Part shown: one piece after another, positions 8,965-18,126 of the stretch | How positions within the stretch are numbered: position 1 is the first letter of the stretch | Layout: each line of letters starts with the position of its first letter | Source of the DNA: Gemmatimonas sp. | GTDB lineage: Bacteria > Gemmatimonadota > Gemmatimonadetes > Gemmatimonadales > Gemmatimonadaceae | Direction of reading: 5' to 3' | Assembly (NCBI GenBank): GCA_025361705.1 | Contig: JANYJW010000008.1 | Span: 1 to 64,000, forward strand | DNA: 64,000 nt | Position numbers and translations under genes: made by a program | The notes under the pieces: model-generated | Told to the model about the DNA's origin: nothing | Database searches by the model: none | What the model saw: only the letters and a program-made list of their open reading frames with translations

Positions 8965-9741
8965 CTACCCCTTGCCGAACTCCCGAATCGCCGCGCGCGT
9001 GTATTCGCTCAACACCAGGCGCCCTGAGGTCGCCGCGCGCTCGTCGAGCAGGGCTGGCCAATTGTCGGTCCCTTCCCAGAGCGTGCGCTTGATGGCTTGC
9101 ACCGCCTCGGGATTGGCGGCGGCCAGGTGTGCGGCGCGCGCCGCGACCGCCGCTTCGAGCGCTGTCGCATCGGCCACGACCTGGGCGTACAATCCGTGCC
9201 GCTCGGCCCACACGGCGTCGCGCCAGTCAGCGTCGAGCGCCATGGCACCGAAGGGCCCCATTCCGAGCTTGTGCGCCACCACCGGCCCCACCACGAACGG
9301 CCCGATGCCGATGGCGAGTTCGCTCAACTTGATTGACGCGCCCGCCACGCCGATGGCGTAGTCGGAGGCGGCCACCAGGCCCACGCCGCCGCCGACCACC
9401 TTGCCCTGAACGGCCGTCACGACGGGCACGGGCGCGCCGGTCATGGCCAGAATGACACGCGCGAAGCCAAGGAAGAACTCCTTTCCGCTGGACGCGTCGG
9501 CGATGGCCGCGAGTTCGTCAAATGACGCACCGGCGCAGAAGGCGCCCTTCCCTTCGCTGCGCAGCACGATCACGCGGACGTCGTCGCGCGCGCCAGCGTG
9601 CGTGATGGTCGAAGCCAGCGAGCGCAGCAGGGTGCCCGGCAGGGCATTGCTCTTCGCGTGCCCGAAGCGCACGGTCGCGATGCCCGCGTCGACGCGCAGG
9701 TCGACGGAGCCGTCATCGGAGAACATCGTCGTGGTGGTCAT
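8965..9741 (-). CDS. Enoyl-CoA hydratase/isomerase family protein (crotonase fold)
   Basis: 258 residues from the ATG at 9741 (MTTTTMFSDDG). The crotonase signature is present: oxyanion-hole loop KGAFCAGASFDEL, VVGGGVGLVAASD and KLSELAIGIGPFVVGPVV. In ordinary enoyl-CoA hydratase the loop GGGCEL supplies the first catalytic Glu. Here it reads GGGVGL, so that Glu is missing while the second (SELAIG) is kept. Methylglutaconyl-CoA hydratase-like (LiuC type) proteins show the same pattern. It is divergent from paaA across a 124-base gap. It could provide the PaaF step (2,3-dehydroadipyl-CoA hydration) or belong to leucine-type catabolism. An in-frame extension to 9954 overlaps paaA and has no support. 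Confidence 0.8.
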   Translation of the reverse strand: MTTTTMFSDDGSVDLRVDAGIATVRFGHAKSNALPGTLLRSLASTITHAGARDDVRVIVLRSEGKGAFCAGASFDELAAIADASSGKEFFLGFARVILAMTGAPVPVVTAVQGKVVGGGVGLVAASDYAIGVAGASIKLSELAIGIGPFVVGPVVAHKLGMGPFGAMALDADWRDAVWAERHGLYAQVVADATALEAAVAARAAHLAAANPEAVQAIKRTLWEGTDNWPALLDERAATSGRLVLSEYTRAAIREFGKG

Positions 9742-9865
9742 GGCGTGGCCCGGGCGAGATTCCGGATGAACGGCGCAGACGCTAGCTTGAAACGTCACCC
9801 CCCAAGATACGCTGTCGGTCCCGTGCGCGGCTGGTGCGACGACCGAACGCGAGGAGTCCCCCCGG

Positions 9866-10819
9866 ATGCCCCCATCCCCCGCGGTCGCCGAAGATCCCGT
9901 CCGGCTCGCCGAGTTCGAGGCGCGCATTGCCGCCGATGGATCGATTGAGCCCAAGGACTGGATGCCCGCGCGCTACCGGTCGCAGCTCGTCCGGATGATG
10001 TCGCAGCACGCGCATTCCGAGGTGGTGGGGATGCTCCCCGAGGGGAACTGGATCACGCGCGCGCCCAGCCTGCGGCGCAAGATGATTCTTCTCGCCAAGG
10101 TGCAGGACGAAGGCGGGCACGGGCTCTACATCTACTGCGGCACCGAGACGCTGGGCGTCGACCGGCACGACCTGGTGCAGCAGCTGCTCGACGGCAAGGC
10201 CAAGTACTCGAGCATCTTCAACTACCCCACGCTGACGTGGGCCGACATCGGCGCCATCGGGTGGCTGGTGGACGGCGCAGCCATCGTGAACCAGACGATG
10301 CTCGCCAAGGCGTCGTACGGGCCGTACGCGCGGGCGATGGTGCGCATCTGCAAGGAAGAGAATTTTCACAAGCGTCAGGGCTACGAGATCATGACCACCC
10401 TCGCGCGTGGCACGCCGGCGCAGCAGGCCATGGCACAGGAGTCGCTGAACCGCTGGTGGTGGCCGTCGCTGATGATGTTTGGCCCGCACGATGCGGATTC
10501 GCCAAACAGCGACGAGTTGAAGCGCTGGGGTATCAAGCGCAAGAGCAACGACGAACTGCGCCAGCGCTTCGTGAACCTGACCATCGCGCAGGTGAAGGCG
10601 ATCGGCCTCACAGTGCCCGACCCCGACCTCGCGTACGACGAGGCCACGGGTGACTGGAAGACCGGCCCCATCGACTGGGACGAGTTCTGGCGCGTGGTGA
10701 AGGGTGACGGGCTGTGCAACAAGGAGCGGCTGGACGCACGCCGCGCGGCGCACGCCGAGGGCGCGTGGGTGCGGGAGGCGGCAGTGGCGCACGCGGCTCG
10801 GCGGGCTGCTGGTGATTGA
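9866..10819 (+). CDS. paaA: 1,2-phenylacetyl-CoA epoxidase, catalytic subunit A
   Basis: 317 residues, close to the usual PaaA length of 309-330. PaaA is the diiron oxygenase subunit that epoxidises the aromatic ring of phenylacetyl-CoA in a complex with PaaC and PaaB. Diiron ligand motifs are visible: E52 in [14 protein letters not shown]82-x-x-H85 in KVQDEGGHG, and E165-x-x-H168 in [10 protein letters not shown]. The start at 9866 gives the family N-terminus. It is the first gene of a paaABCD block and is divergent from a crotonase gene; the gap 9742-9865 should hold both promoters. Confidence 0.96.
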   Translation: MPPSPAVAEDPVRLAEFEARIAADGSIEPKDWMPARYRSQLVRMMSQHAHSEVVGMLPEGNWITRAPSLRRKMILLAKVQDEGGHGLYIYCGTETLGVDRHDLVQQLLDGKAKYSSIFNYPTLTWADIGAIGWLVDGAAIVNQTMLAKASYGPYARAMVRICKEENFHKRQGYEIMTTLARGTPAQQAMAQESLNRWWWPSLMMFGPHDADSPNSDELKRWGIKRKSNDELRQRFVNLTIAQVKAIGLTVPDPDLAYDEATGDWKTGPIDWDEFWRVVKGDGLCNKERLDARRAAHAEGAWVREAAVAHAARRAAGD

Positions 10820-10860
10820 GGATTGAACTGCCGCTGTGGGCGGTACGCCGTATGCCGTCA

Positions 10861-10923
10861 GCCCTCTGCCCTCTGCCATCTGCCATCTGCCATCTCTCAT
10901 CTCTCATCTCTCATCTCTCACCC
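10861..10923 (+). repeat. Nine-unit heptamer array forming the paaB leader
   Basis: Nine consecutive heptamers: two GCCCTCT, three GCCATCT, three CTCATCT and a final CTCACCC whose last base touches the paaB ATG at 10924. The array occupies the place where a ribosome-binding site should be, and no purine-rich site is present. A GTAC-rich stretch (10829-10858) precedes it. Confidence 0.88.
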
Positions 10924-11223
10924 ATGACCCCCGCCTCCCCCGAACAACCCTGGCCCGTCTGGGAAGTCTTCATCCAGCCGGCGGCCGGCGACCCGCACGA
11001 GCACGCGGGCAGCGTGCACGCGGTCGACGCGGAGCACGCGCTGCAGAATGCGCGCGACACCTACGCGCGCCGCAATGAGGGCGTCAGTCTGTGGGTGGTG
11101 CCTGCCGCGGCCATCACGGCATCGACGCCCGAGGACATGGGGCCGTTTTTCGATCCGGCCAACGACAAGGCGTACCGGCACCCGCAGTTCTACAAGGTGC
11201 CCAAGGGCGTGAAGGTCTTTTGA
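10924..11223 (+). CDS. paaB: 1,2-phenylacetyl-CoA epoxidase, subunit B
   Basis: 99 residues, the normal size for PaaB, the small subunit bridging PaaAC heterodimers. Visible signature: WPVWEVFIQPAAGDPHEHAG, HALQNARDTYARRNEG and SLWVVPAAAI. The ATG at 10924 is preferred; an upstream in-frame start at 10816 would translate the heptamer array. There is no Shine-Dalgarno sequence because the array abuts the ATG. The stop overlaps the paaC start (TGATG), so the next gene is translationally coupled. Confidence 0.95.
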   Translation: MTPASPEQPWPVWEVFIQPAAGDPHEHAGSVHAVDAEHALQNARDTYARRNEGVSLWVVPAAAITASTPEDMGPFFDPANDKAYRHPQFYKVPKGVKVF

Positions 11224-11978
11224 TGGCGCCCGCCGCATTGTTCACGGCGCTCTGCCGCGTTGGAGACGACCGGCTGATCCTCGGCCATCGCACGTCCGAA
11301 TGGTGCGGGCACGCACCGATCCTCGAAGAGGACATCGCGCTGGCCAATATCGCGCTCGACCTGATTGGCCAGGCGACCTTGGTCCTGCAGTACGCGAGCG
11401 CGGTGGAGGGCGCCGGGCGCACCGAGGATGCACTGGCCTATTTCCGCGAGGCCGTCGAATTCCGCAACGCGATGCTCTGCGAACTGCCCAGGGGCGACTT
11501 CGGGGTAACGACGGTGCGGCAATTCCTGCACGGCGTGTTCAGCGTGCTGCAGTGGGATGCGCTGTCGCGCTCGGTTGACCCGACGATCAGCGGCATTGCC
11601 GCCAAGGCGCTGAAGGAGAGCCGCTACCACGTGCGGCACGCGGGAGAGTGGGTGATTCGCCTGGGCGACGGCACCGCGGAGAGCCATGCGCGCACGCAGG
11701 CGGCAGTGGATGCGCTCTGGCCATACACCGGCGAACTCTTCATGCAGCCGACCGACGAGGCGGATCTCGTGGCCGGCGGCCTCACCGCCGACGTGTCGTT
11801 GCTTGCACCGGCCTGGCAGCAGCAGGTGCGCGACGTGCTCGCGCGTGCCACGCTGCAAGTGCCCGGGGACGGCTGGATGCATCGCGGCGGCCGTGACGGT
11901 CGGCACACGGAGCACCTGGGCCACCTGCTGGCCGAGATGCAGATCGTGGCCCGGTCGCATCCGGGCGCGCAGTGGTAG
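11223..11978 (+). CDS. paaC: 1,2-phenylacetyl-CoA epoxidase, subunit C
   Basis: 251 residues (E. coli PaaC is about 248). PaaC is the structural ferritin-like partner of PaaA. Characteristic segments are DRLILGHRTSEWCGHAPILE, DIALANIALDLIGQA, SRYHVRHAGEWVIRLGDGT and HTEHLGHLLAEMQIVAR. The ATG overlaps the last base of the paaB stop codon. A 34-base gap separates it from paaD. Confidence 0.95.
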   Translation: MAPAALFTALCRVGDDRLILGHRTSEWCGHAPILEEDIALANIALDLIGQATLVLQYASAVEGAGRTEDALAYFREAVEFRNAMLCELPRGDFGVTTVRQFLHGVFSVLQWDALSRSVDPTISGIAAKALKESRYHVRHAGEWVIRLGDGTAESHARTQAAVDALWPYTGELFMQPTDEADLVAGGLTADVSLLAPAWQQQVRDVLARATLQVPGDGWMHRGGRDGRHTEHLGHLLAEMQIVARSHPGAQW

Positions 11979-12012
11979 CCCGGCAGTCGCACGCGTTGAT
12001 CCGGGGCGCGGC

Positions 12013-12528
12013 GTGATCCGCGCGCTCAGTCGCGACGAGGTGCTGGCCATCCTCGAGGACGTCAAGGATCCCGAGGTACCGGTACTCTCGGTGGTGGAAC
12101 TCGGCGTCGTGCGCGACGCCGCCATCGACGGCAGCGGCCACGTGACGGTGACGGTGACGCCGACGTACAGCGGTTGTCCCGCGATGCGCCACATCGAGGA
12201 GCTGATCTGTGAGGCGCTGCAGCTTCGCGGCGCCAACGGCGTGACCGTGCGCACCGTGTTCACACCGGCGTGGACCACCGACTGGATGCCCGAAGCAGCG
12301 CGCGCCAAGCTCGAGGCGTACGGCATCGCGCCGCCCGGTCGCGCCGCGTCGGGTGACGCGCCTGACGACGCGCTGGTGCCGCTGCGGCGCGCGGGCGCCG
12401 GGCCGCGCTGTCCCTTCTGCAAGTCGCCCAATACGCAGCTGCGAAGCGACTTTGGCAGCACGGCATGCAAGGCGCTCTGGGTGTGCACGGCGTGCACGCA
12501 GCCGTTTGAGGCGTTCAAGGCGATTTAG
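12013..12528 (+). CDS. paaD: Phenylacetate degradation protein PaaD (MIP18/DUF59 family)
   Basis: 171 residues, GTG start at 12013 (reads MIRALSRDEVLAILEDV). The N-terminal MIP18/DUF59 domain has VKDPEVPVLSVVELGVVRD and TPTYSGCPAM. The C-terminal zinc-finger-like part has CPFC, ACKALWVCTAC and a final QPFEAFKAI, as in known PaaD. PaaD is required for epoxidase activity and probably helps iron or Fe-S maturation. The usual downstream partner paaE, the ferredoxin-type reductase, is absent: the next gene is convergent and unrelated. Confidence 0.94.
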   Translation: MIRALSRDEVLAILEDVKDPEVPVLSVVELGVVRDAAIDGSGHVTVTVTPTYSGCPAMRHIEELICEALQLRGANGVTVRTVFTPAWTTDWMPEAARAKLEAYGIAPPGRAASGDAPDDALVPLRRAGAGPRCPFCKSPNTQLRSDFGSTACKALWVCTACTQPFEAFKAI

Positions 12529-12606
12529 GTGCAGACGGGCGCGCGGCCATCGAAGCCAGCGCACCGCCCTGCAGGTGATCGTGCCCCGCTCATGGTCGTT
12601 CGGGCG

Positions 12607-14706
12607 TCAGACGCTCAACAGCCCCTCGATGCTCGCCGCGATACGCTCCACCGTCGGCACGATGGCGTTGAGCAGGTCCGTGTGGTACGCCACCGGGATG
12701 TCGGCGGGAGCGAGCCGCTGCACCGGCGCGTCGAGATGCCAGAAGGCATCGCTGGCTAGCGTGGCGGCGATCTCTGCGCCAAAGCCTGCCGTCATGTTGT
12801 CTTCGTGCACCACGAGGCAGCGGCCGGTCTTTTCCACCGACGCGAGTACCGCCGCCTTGTCCCACGGCGACACGGTGCGCAGGTCGACGAGTTCCACGCG
12901 CGTGCCAAAGCGCTCAGCCGCCTCGGCGCAGCGATGCACCATCGCGCCCCACGTCACGACCGTAATGTCCGTCCCCTCGCGCAGCACCCGTGCGCGGCCG
13001 AACGGAAGCACGTACTCATCACCCGGATACGGCGCACTGCCATCCGACGTCATCAGCAACGAGCGATGTTCGAAGAAGATTGCGGGATCGACGCCGCGCA
13101 TTGCTGCACGCAGCAGGCCCACGGCGTCGGCGGCGTTGGACGGCATCGCCACGTGCCAGCCGTAGGCGTGCGCAAAGCGCACTTCGTCGCTCAACGAGTG
13201 CCACGGATCGCCGACGTCCTTGCCGAAGCCGCCCGGCATCCGCACCACCATCGGCGCGGCAAAGCGGTTCTTGGTGCGCCACCGCATGGTGCCGGTGTTG
13301 TTGAGCTGCTCCGCAGCCGGGTCGGCGTACTTGCGGAACTGGATCTCGGCCACGGGCATCAGTCCGGCAATCGCCATCGCCGAGGCGCGGCCGATGATGC
13401 CCTCTTCGGACAGCGAAGTATCAAAGACGCGCGCTGCGCCGTGCTTCTTCTGCAGCCCCTCGGTGACGAGGTGCACGCCGCCCTTGCGGCCGACATCCTC
13501 GCCGAACACCAACAGGCGCGGGTTACGCGCCAGTTCCACGTCGAGCGTGCGGCGCACCGCTTCGGCGAAGCGCAGCACCGTACCGCCCGCCGCGGGCTCT
13601 GCGGAGCCGCCAAGCCGCCGGCGCTCCACCGACGGCAGGCCACCCATCTCGGCCGGCACGTCCGATTCGCCGTAGACGAAGCGCGCGACGTCGGCAGCGC
13701 TCGGATCGGGCCGCGCACGCGCGGCGTCCACGGCCACGCGCACTTCGTCGTCGACCTCGCGCACCATCTGGTCCCACGCCGTCGAGGTCATCAGCGCGGG
13801 CACGAGGTACGCCTTGAGCCGCGGCATGGGGTCACGTGCGAAGTCGGCCGCAATTTCGGCGTCGGTGCGATACCCCTTTTGGTTGTCCGGACCCGAGTGG
13901 CTATTGAGCCGCGGCACGGTGAGGCGCACGAGCGCCGGGCCCTGGCCGCCGCGCACATGCGCGACGCCCTCGGCGAGCAGCCGTGCAGTCTCGTGCGGGT
14001 CAGTGCCGTCGCCATCGCGCAGCAGCAGTCCGCCGAACGACGCGAGGTTGCCCGCGATGTTGGCACCCGGCGTCTGCATGGCACCGCGCACCGAAATGCC
14101 GAGGTCGTTGTCCTCGATGTAGAACAGCATCGGCAACGCGAGCGTGGTCGCCATCGTGAGCGCCGACCAGAAACCGTTGGCGGCCACCGAGGCGTCGCCT
14201 CCAAGCACGACGCCAATGCTGCTGGCCCACGCCGCATCACCGAGCACGTCGCGATGGTACGTGATGGACTGCGCCCAGCCCGCCACGGGCGTGTACTGCG
14301 AGCCGACGTCGCCCGCCATCGGCAGCACGGTGCAGCCTCCGTCGGGCCGCGGCAGGTTGCACACCACGCCAATGTCGCGGCCGTCGCTGAAGCCACCGGC
14401 GCGCCCCAGCGGACTGCCGTGCGCATCTTCGACGCTGAGTCCCAGCGAGAGGAGCAGCGGGCGCGACCGGTAGTATGCGCCGGCGGCGTCATGCGTGCCG
14501 GTGAGGAGCTGGCCGAGGATGACCTGCGCCACTTCGTGCCCGCGCGCCGAGAACTGGTACATGACCAGGTGCTCCCTGGGCGTCGTCGCCTTGCTCTTGT
14601 TGAGCAACTCCTCGAGGTCGTCGAGGGCGCGCGACGCAAGCGCGGTGCGGGCAATGCGGATCCAGTCGAAGCGCGGATCGGGCGAGATGATCTTCTTGGC
14701 GGCCAT
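12607..14706 (-). CDS. 2-oxoacid dehydrogenase E1, fused alpha and beta subunits
   Basis: 699 residues from the ATG at 14706 (MAAKKIISPDPRFDW). The N-terminal half is an E1-alpha: thiamine diphosphate motif GDASVAANG... ending EDN (about 183-213), plus RSRPLLLSLGL and a glycine-rich substrate region. The C-terminal half from about 385 is E1-beta: LVFGEDVGRKGGVHLVTEGL, DTSLSEEGIIGRASAMAIAG, then a transketolase C-terminal domain (VELVDLRTVSPWDKAAV, VHEDNMTAGFGAEIA). Fused E1s of this type oxidise branched-chain 2-oxoacids. E2 and E3 are not in the window. It sits convergent between paaD and paaG, which suggests, but does not prove, a role supplying acyl-CoA to the pathway. A GTG start at 14748 is possible. 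Confidence 0.88.
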   Translation of the reverse strand: MAAKKIISPDPRFDWIRIARTALASRALDDLEELLNKSKATTPREHLVMYQFSARGHEVAQVILGQLLTGTHDAAGAYYRSRPLLLSLGLSVEDAHGSPLGRAGGFSDGRDIGVVCNLPRPDGGCTVLPMAGDVGSQYTPVAGWAQSITYHRDVLGDAAWASSIGVVLGGDASVAANGFWSALTMATTLALPMLFYIEDNDLGISVRGAMQTPGANIAGNLASFGGLLLRDGDGTDPHETARLLAEGVAHVRGGQGPALVRLTVPRLNSHSGPDNQKGYRTDAEIAADFARDPMPRLKAYLVPALMTSTAWDQMVREVDDEVRVAVDAARARPDPSAADVARFVYGESDVPAEMGGLPSVERRRLGGSAEPAAGGTVLRFAEAVRRTLDVELARNPRLLVFGEDVGRKGGVHLVTEGLQKKHGAARVFDTSLSEEGIIGRASAMAIAGLMPVAEIQFRKYADPAAEQLNNTGTMRWRTKNRFAAPMVVRMPGGFGKDVGDPWHSLSDEVRFAHAYGWHVAMPSNAADAVGLLRAAMRGVDPAIFFEHRSLLMTSDGSAPYPGDEYVLPFGRARVLREGTDITVVTWGAMVHRCAEAAERFGTRVELVDLRTVSPWDKAAVLASVEKTGRCLVVHEDNMTAGFGAEIAATLASDAFWHLDAPVQRLAPADIPVAYHTDLLNAIVPTVERIAASIEGLLSV

Positions 14707-14799
14707 TGCGTGGAAATATCGAGACGGCGGCACGGCGGGGGAAGTCACGCCGGGTCCACGTCAGGTTTCGGTGGACGGACAATAGAAGCTTTATGCTCT

Positions 14800-14878
14800 A
14801 CGCTGTACGTTATAAGCCATCCGATCACCCACACCCTGTCCGCCCGGTGCGTACAGCGTACGGCGTACCGCGTGCCGC
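14800..14878. repeat. GTAC-rich inverted repeat upstream of paaG
   Basis: ACGCTGTACG (14800-14809) is the exact inverse of CGTACAGCGT (14850-14859), with further GTAC words up to 14867. Related words occur at 10829-10858, 32599-32640 and 34300-34356. It lies in the 208-base gap between the divergent E1 gene and paaG. Confidence 0.65.
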
Positions 14879-14914
14879 TCACTGCTGCTTTACCATTTCC
14901 CCAGGTGCCCCCCG

Positions 14915-15697
14915 GTGCCACCGCTCCTCATCGCGCACGCCTCCGGCGTTCGCACCCTGACGCTGAACCGGCCTGACGTCCTCAACAGCGTCACGCGCGA
15001 GCTGTCGCGCGAGTTGCAGCACGCGCTGCACGAGGCCGCCGCGGACGACACGGTGCGCGCCGTGCTGCTCACCGGCGCCGGTCGTGGATTCTGCGCGGGG
15101 CAGGACCTGGCCGAGGCGATGCCCGCGGTCGGAGCGCTGCCCGACCTGGGCGATTTTGTGCGCGAGACATGGAACCCGGTGATCAGCGCCATTCGACACC
15201 TGGAAAAACCGGTGGTGTGCGCCGTGAACGGCGTGGCGGCGGGGGCGGGTGCCAACCTGGCGTTCGCGTGCGACATCCTGTTCGCGTCAAGCACCGCGAC
15301 GTTTGTGCAGTCGTTCGCAAAGATCGGCGCTGCCCCCGACAGCGGCGGTACCTTCATCCTGCCGCGCCTCGTGGGCCTGCATCGCGCCACGGTGATGACG
15401 ATGCTCGCCGAGAAGATGTCGGCCGAGCAGGCGCACGCGTGGGGCCTCGTGTACCAGGTGGTGGCGCCCGACCTGCTGGTCGAGACGGCGTTCGCCACTG
15501 CAGCGCGACTCGCCACACAGCCGACGCGCGCGCTGGGGATGATCAAGCGCGGCTTTAATCACTCGCTCGGCGTCGACCTCGACGAGCAGCTGGGGTACGA
15601 GGAAGCGCTGCAGCGCGAGGCGGGGCGCACCGCCGACTACGCGGAGGGCGTGCGGGCCTTTCTCGAGAAGCGCGCGCCCAACTTCACGGGCAAGTAA
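14915..15697 (+). CDS. paaG: PaaG: 1,2-epoxyphenylacetyl-CoA isomerase (crotonase family)
   Basis: 260 residues, GTG start at 14915. PaaG isomerises the epoxide to oxepin-CoA and also moves double bonds later in the pathway. Visible: oxyanion loop RGFCAGQDLAE (58-68), NGVAAGAGANLAFACD, and FAKIGAAPDSGGTFILPRL. D142 of the PDSGGT motif is the expected catalytic aspartate of this subgroup. It opens the second paa block, with paaH four bases downstream. A GTG ten bases earlier is out of frame. Confidence 0.92.
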   Translation: MPPLLIAHASGVRTLTLNRPDVLNSVTRELSRELQHALHEAAADDTVRAVLLTGAGRGFCAGQDLAEAMPAVGALPDLGDFVRETWNPVISAIRHLEKPVVCAVNGVAAGAGANLAFACDILFASSTATFVQSFAKIGAAPDSGGTFILPRLVGLHRATVMTMLAEKMSAEQAHAWGLVYQVVAPDLLVETAFATAARLATQPTRALGMIKRGFNHSLGVDLDEQLGYEEALQREAGRTADYAEGVRAFLEKRAPNFTGK

Positions 15698-15701
15698 CAC
15701 C

Positions 15702-16919
15702 ATGCCGACCAGCCTGATGCAGGTGGGAGTCGTGGGCGCCGGCGCGATGGGACGCGGCATCGCACAGGTGGCCGCGGCCGCCGGCCATCAGGTGGTGCTG
15801 GCGGACGCCCGGCCCGGCGCGGCACCCGATGCGATTGCCGCCATGGGCGCCGCGCTGTCGACGCTCGTGGCCAGGGGCAAGATGGACGCACCGACGCGCG
15901 ACGCGCTGCTCGGGCGCATCACGGCCGTCGACGCACCACCCGAGGGGCGCAGCATCGCGCTGCGCGCGCCATTGGTGGACGTGAGCGCCTTCGCTGCGTG
16001 CGGCCTTGTCATCGAGGCGATTATCGAGGACCTCACCGCCAAGCAGCTGCTGCTCGGGCGGCTGGCGCACGCCGTGCCGGTTGGCGCGGTGCTCGCATCC
16101 AACACGTCGTCGCTCTCCATCACGGCCATCGCCGCCACGTGCCCACAGCCGGAACGCGTCATCGGCCTGCACTTCTTCAACCCGCCACCGGTGCTGCCTC
16201 TCGTCGAGGTGGTGCCGTGGGCGGGCACCAGCGACGCCGTGCGCGCAGCGTGCGTGGCACTGATGATCGCGTGGGGCAAGACCGCCGTCACCTGCACCGA
16301 CACCCCGGGATTCATCGTCAACCGCGTGGCGCGCCCGTTCTACGGCGAGGCCCTGCGCATCGCCGACGAGGGCATGGCAGACTACGCGACCATCGACTGG
16401 GCCATGCGCACCATCGGCGGCTTTCGCATGGGGCCGTTTGAGCTGATGGACTTCATCGGCAACGACGTCAACTTCGCGGTGACGCAGTCCGTGTACGCGG
16501 GCATGTTCCATGACCCGCGCTACCGGCCGTCGCTCACCCAGCAGCGGCTCGTGGCGGCCGGCTTGCTGGGCCGCAAGACGAAGCAGGGCTTCTACGACTA
16601 TCGCGACCGCGCCGCACCAGCAGCGCCGACCACCGACGAGGCACACGGCGCACGCATCGTCGCACGCATTCGCGCCATGCTCATCAACGAAGCGGTGGAC
16701 GCGCTGCGCCTTGGCGTGGCGAGCGCCGCCGATATCGACATGGCCATGACGGCCGGCGTGGCGTATCCCACGGGCCTGCTGCAGTGGTGCGACATGCTGG
16801 GCGCAGCCACCGTATTGTCCACACTCGACGCACTGCACGCCGAGTACGGCGAGGAACGATACCGGCCGTCGCCACTGCTGCGCCGGGCCGCGCACGAAGG
16901 AACGAGGTTCCGCACATGA
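15702..16919 (+). CDS. paaH: PaaH: 3-hydroxyadipyl-CoA dehydrogenase
   Basis: 405 residues. The Rossmann fold starts with VGVVGAGAMGRGIAQVAA (8-25). The catalytic region shows SNTSSLSITAIA and HFFNPPPVLPLVEVV (the conserved Ser and His), then DTPGFIVNRVARPFYGEA opening the C-terminal dimerisation domain. Like E. coli PaaH the protein carries a second C-terminal helical domain (INEAVDALRLGVASAADID). It oxidises 3-hydroxyadipyl-CoA with NAD. The stop overlaps the paaJ start by four bases (ATGA), indicating translational coupling. Confidence 0.92.
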   Translation: MPTSLMQVGVVGAGAMGRGIAQVAAAAGHQVVLADARPGAAPDAIAAMGAALSTLVARGKMDAPTRDALLGRITAVDAPPEGRSIALRAPLVDVSAFAACGLVIEAIIEDLTAKQLLLGRLAHAVPVGAVLASNTSSLSITAIAATCPQPERVIGLHFFNPPPVLPLVEVVPWAGTSDAVRAACVALMIAWGKTAVTCTDTPGFIVNRVARPFYGEALRIADEGMADYATIDWAMRTIGGFRMGPFELMDFIGNDVNFAVTQSVYAGMFHDPRYRPSLTQQRLVAAGLLGRKTKQGFYDYRDRAAPAAPTTDEAHGARIVARIRAMLINEAVDALRLGVASAADIDMAMTAGVAYPTGLLQWCDMLGAATVLSTLDALHAEYGEERYRPSPLLRRAAHEGTRFRT

Positions 16920-18124
16920 CTCACGCATTCCTTGCCGGCGGCGTCCGCACGCCCATCGGATCACTCGGCGGCGCGCTCAGCGCGGTGCGTGCCGACGACC
17001 TCGCGGCGCACGTCATCCGCGCGCTGCTGCAGCGGCACGCGACGCTCGACCCGGCCGCCATCGCCGACGTCATCCTTGGCTGCGCCAACCAGGCGGGCGA
17101 GGACAATCGCAATGTCGCCCGCATGGCCGCTCTGTTGGCTGGGGTGCCGGTGACCGTGCCGGGCGAAACGGTGAATCGCCTCTGCGCCTCGGGGCTCGCG
17201 GCCATCGCCCACGCGGCGCGCGGCGTGGCCGTGGGTGACGGCGACGTGTACGTGGCGGGCGGTGTGGAGAGCATGACGCGCGCGCCGTACGTGCTGTCCA
17301 AGGCCGGCAAGCCGTTCGCCCGCGACATGGAACTCTACGACACGTCGCTCGGCTGGCGCTTCGTGAATCCCGCCATGCAGGCGCTGTGCGGCACCGACTC
17401 CATGGGGCAGACCGCCGAGCACGTGGCTGAGGAGCACGGCATCAGCCGTGACGATCAGGACGCGTTCGCGCTGCGGTCGCAGCAGCAGGCCGCGGCGGCC
17501 CGCGATGCCGGGCGCCTCGCCGAGGAAATCGTGCCGGTGGTTGTGCCTGGCAAGGGTGGACCAACGACCGTCGCGCATGACGAGTTCATCCGCGCCGACT
17601 CCACGCTCGAGAAGCTCGCCCGCCTCACGCCCGCATTTCGCACCGACGGCAGGGGGTCGGTGACCGCGGGCAACGCGTCGGGGCTCAACGACGGCGCGGC
17701 CGCGACGTTTGTCTGCTCCGAGCGCGGCGCCGCGGCGCACGGCCTCACACCGATGGCTCGCGTCGTGAGCACTGCGGTGGCGGGTGTGGCGCCGCGCACG
17801 ATGGGCATCGGCCCGGTGCCTGCATCCCAGCTGGCGCTGGCGAAGGCCGGGCTGACCATTGGTCAGATGGACGTGCTGGAGATCAACGAGGCATTTGCCG
17901 CGCAGGTGTTGGCGTCGCTGCGCGCGCTGGGCGTGACCGACGACGATCCGCGAGTGAATGCCAACGGCGGTGCGATTGCGCTGGGGCATCCGCTGGGAAT
18001 GTCGGGGGCGCGGCTGGCCATCACGGCGGCGCACCAGCTGCAGCGCGGCGGCGGGCGATACGCGCTGGTGACGATGTGCGTCGGGGTCGGTCAGGGCATG
18101 GCCGCCGTGCTCGAGCGGGTATAG
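16916..18124 (+). CDS. paaJ: PaaJ: 3-oxoadipyl-CoA / 3-oxo-5,6-dehydrosuberyl-CoA thiolase
   Basis: 402 residues, a full-length thiolase. Nucleophile C90 is in NRLCASGL, H358 in GGAIALGHPLG and C388 in TMCVGVGQG; NEAFAAQ is also present. The start overlaps the paaH stop. The enzyme would cleave 3-oxo-5,6-dehydrosuberyl-CoA and 3-oxoadipyl-CoA to acetyl-CoA plus succinyl-CoA. Sequence alone does not separate PaaJ from PcaF; the name follows the neighbours. Confidence 0.92.
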   Translation: MTHAFLAGGVRTPIGSLGGALSAVRADDLAAHVIRALLQRHATLDPAAIADVILGCANQAGEDNRNVARMAALLAGVPVTVPGETVNRLCASGLAAIAHAARGVAVGDGDVYVAGGVESMTRAPYVLSKAGKPFARDMELYDTSLGWRFVNPAMQALCGTDSMGQTAEHVAEEHGISRDDQDAFALRSQQQAAAARDAGRLAEEIVPVVVPGKGGPTTVAHDEFIRADSTLEKLARLTPAFRTDGRGSVTAGNASGLNDGAAATFVCSERGAAAHGLTPMARVVSTAVAGVAPRTMGIGPVPASQLALAKAGLTIGQMDVLEINEAFAAQVLASLRALGVTDDDPRVNANGGAIALGHPLGMSGARLAITAAHQLQRGGGRYALVTMCVGVGQGMAAVLERV

Positions 18125-18126
18125 GC

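Noticed and set aside
12529-12606. A short paaE or terminator between paaD and the E1 gene
   Set aside because: The 78 bases contain no reductase coding sequence and no convincing hairpin.
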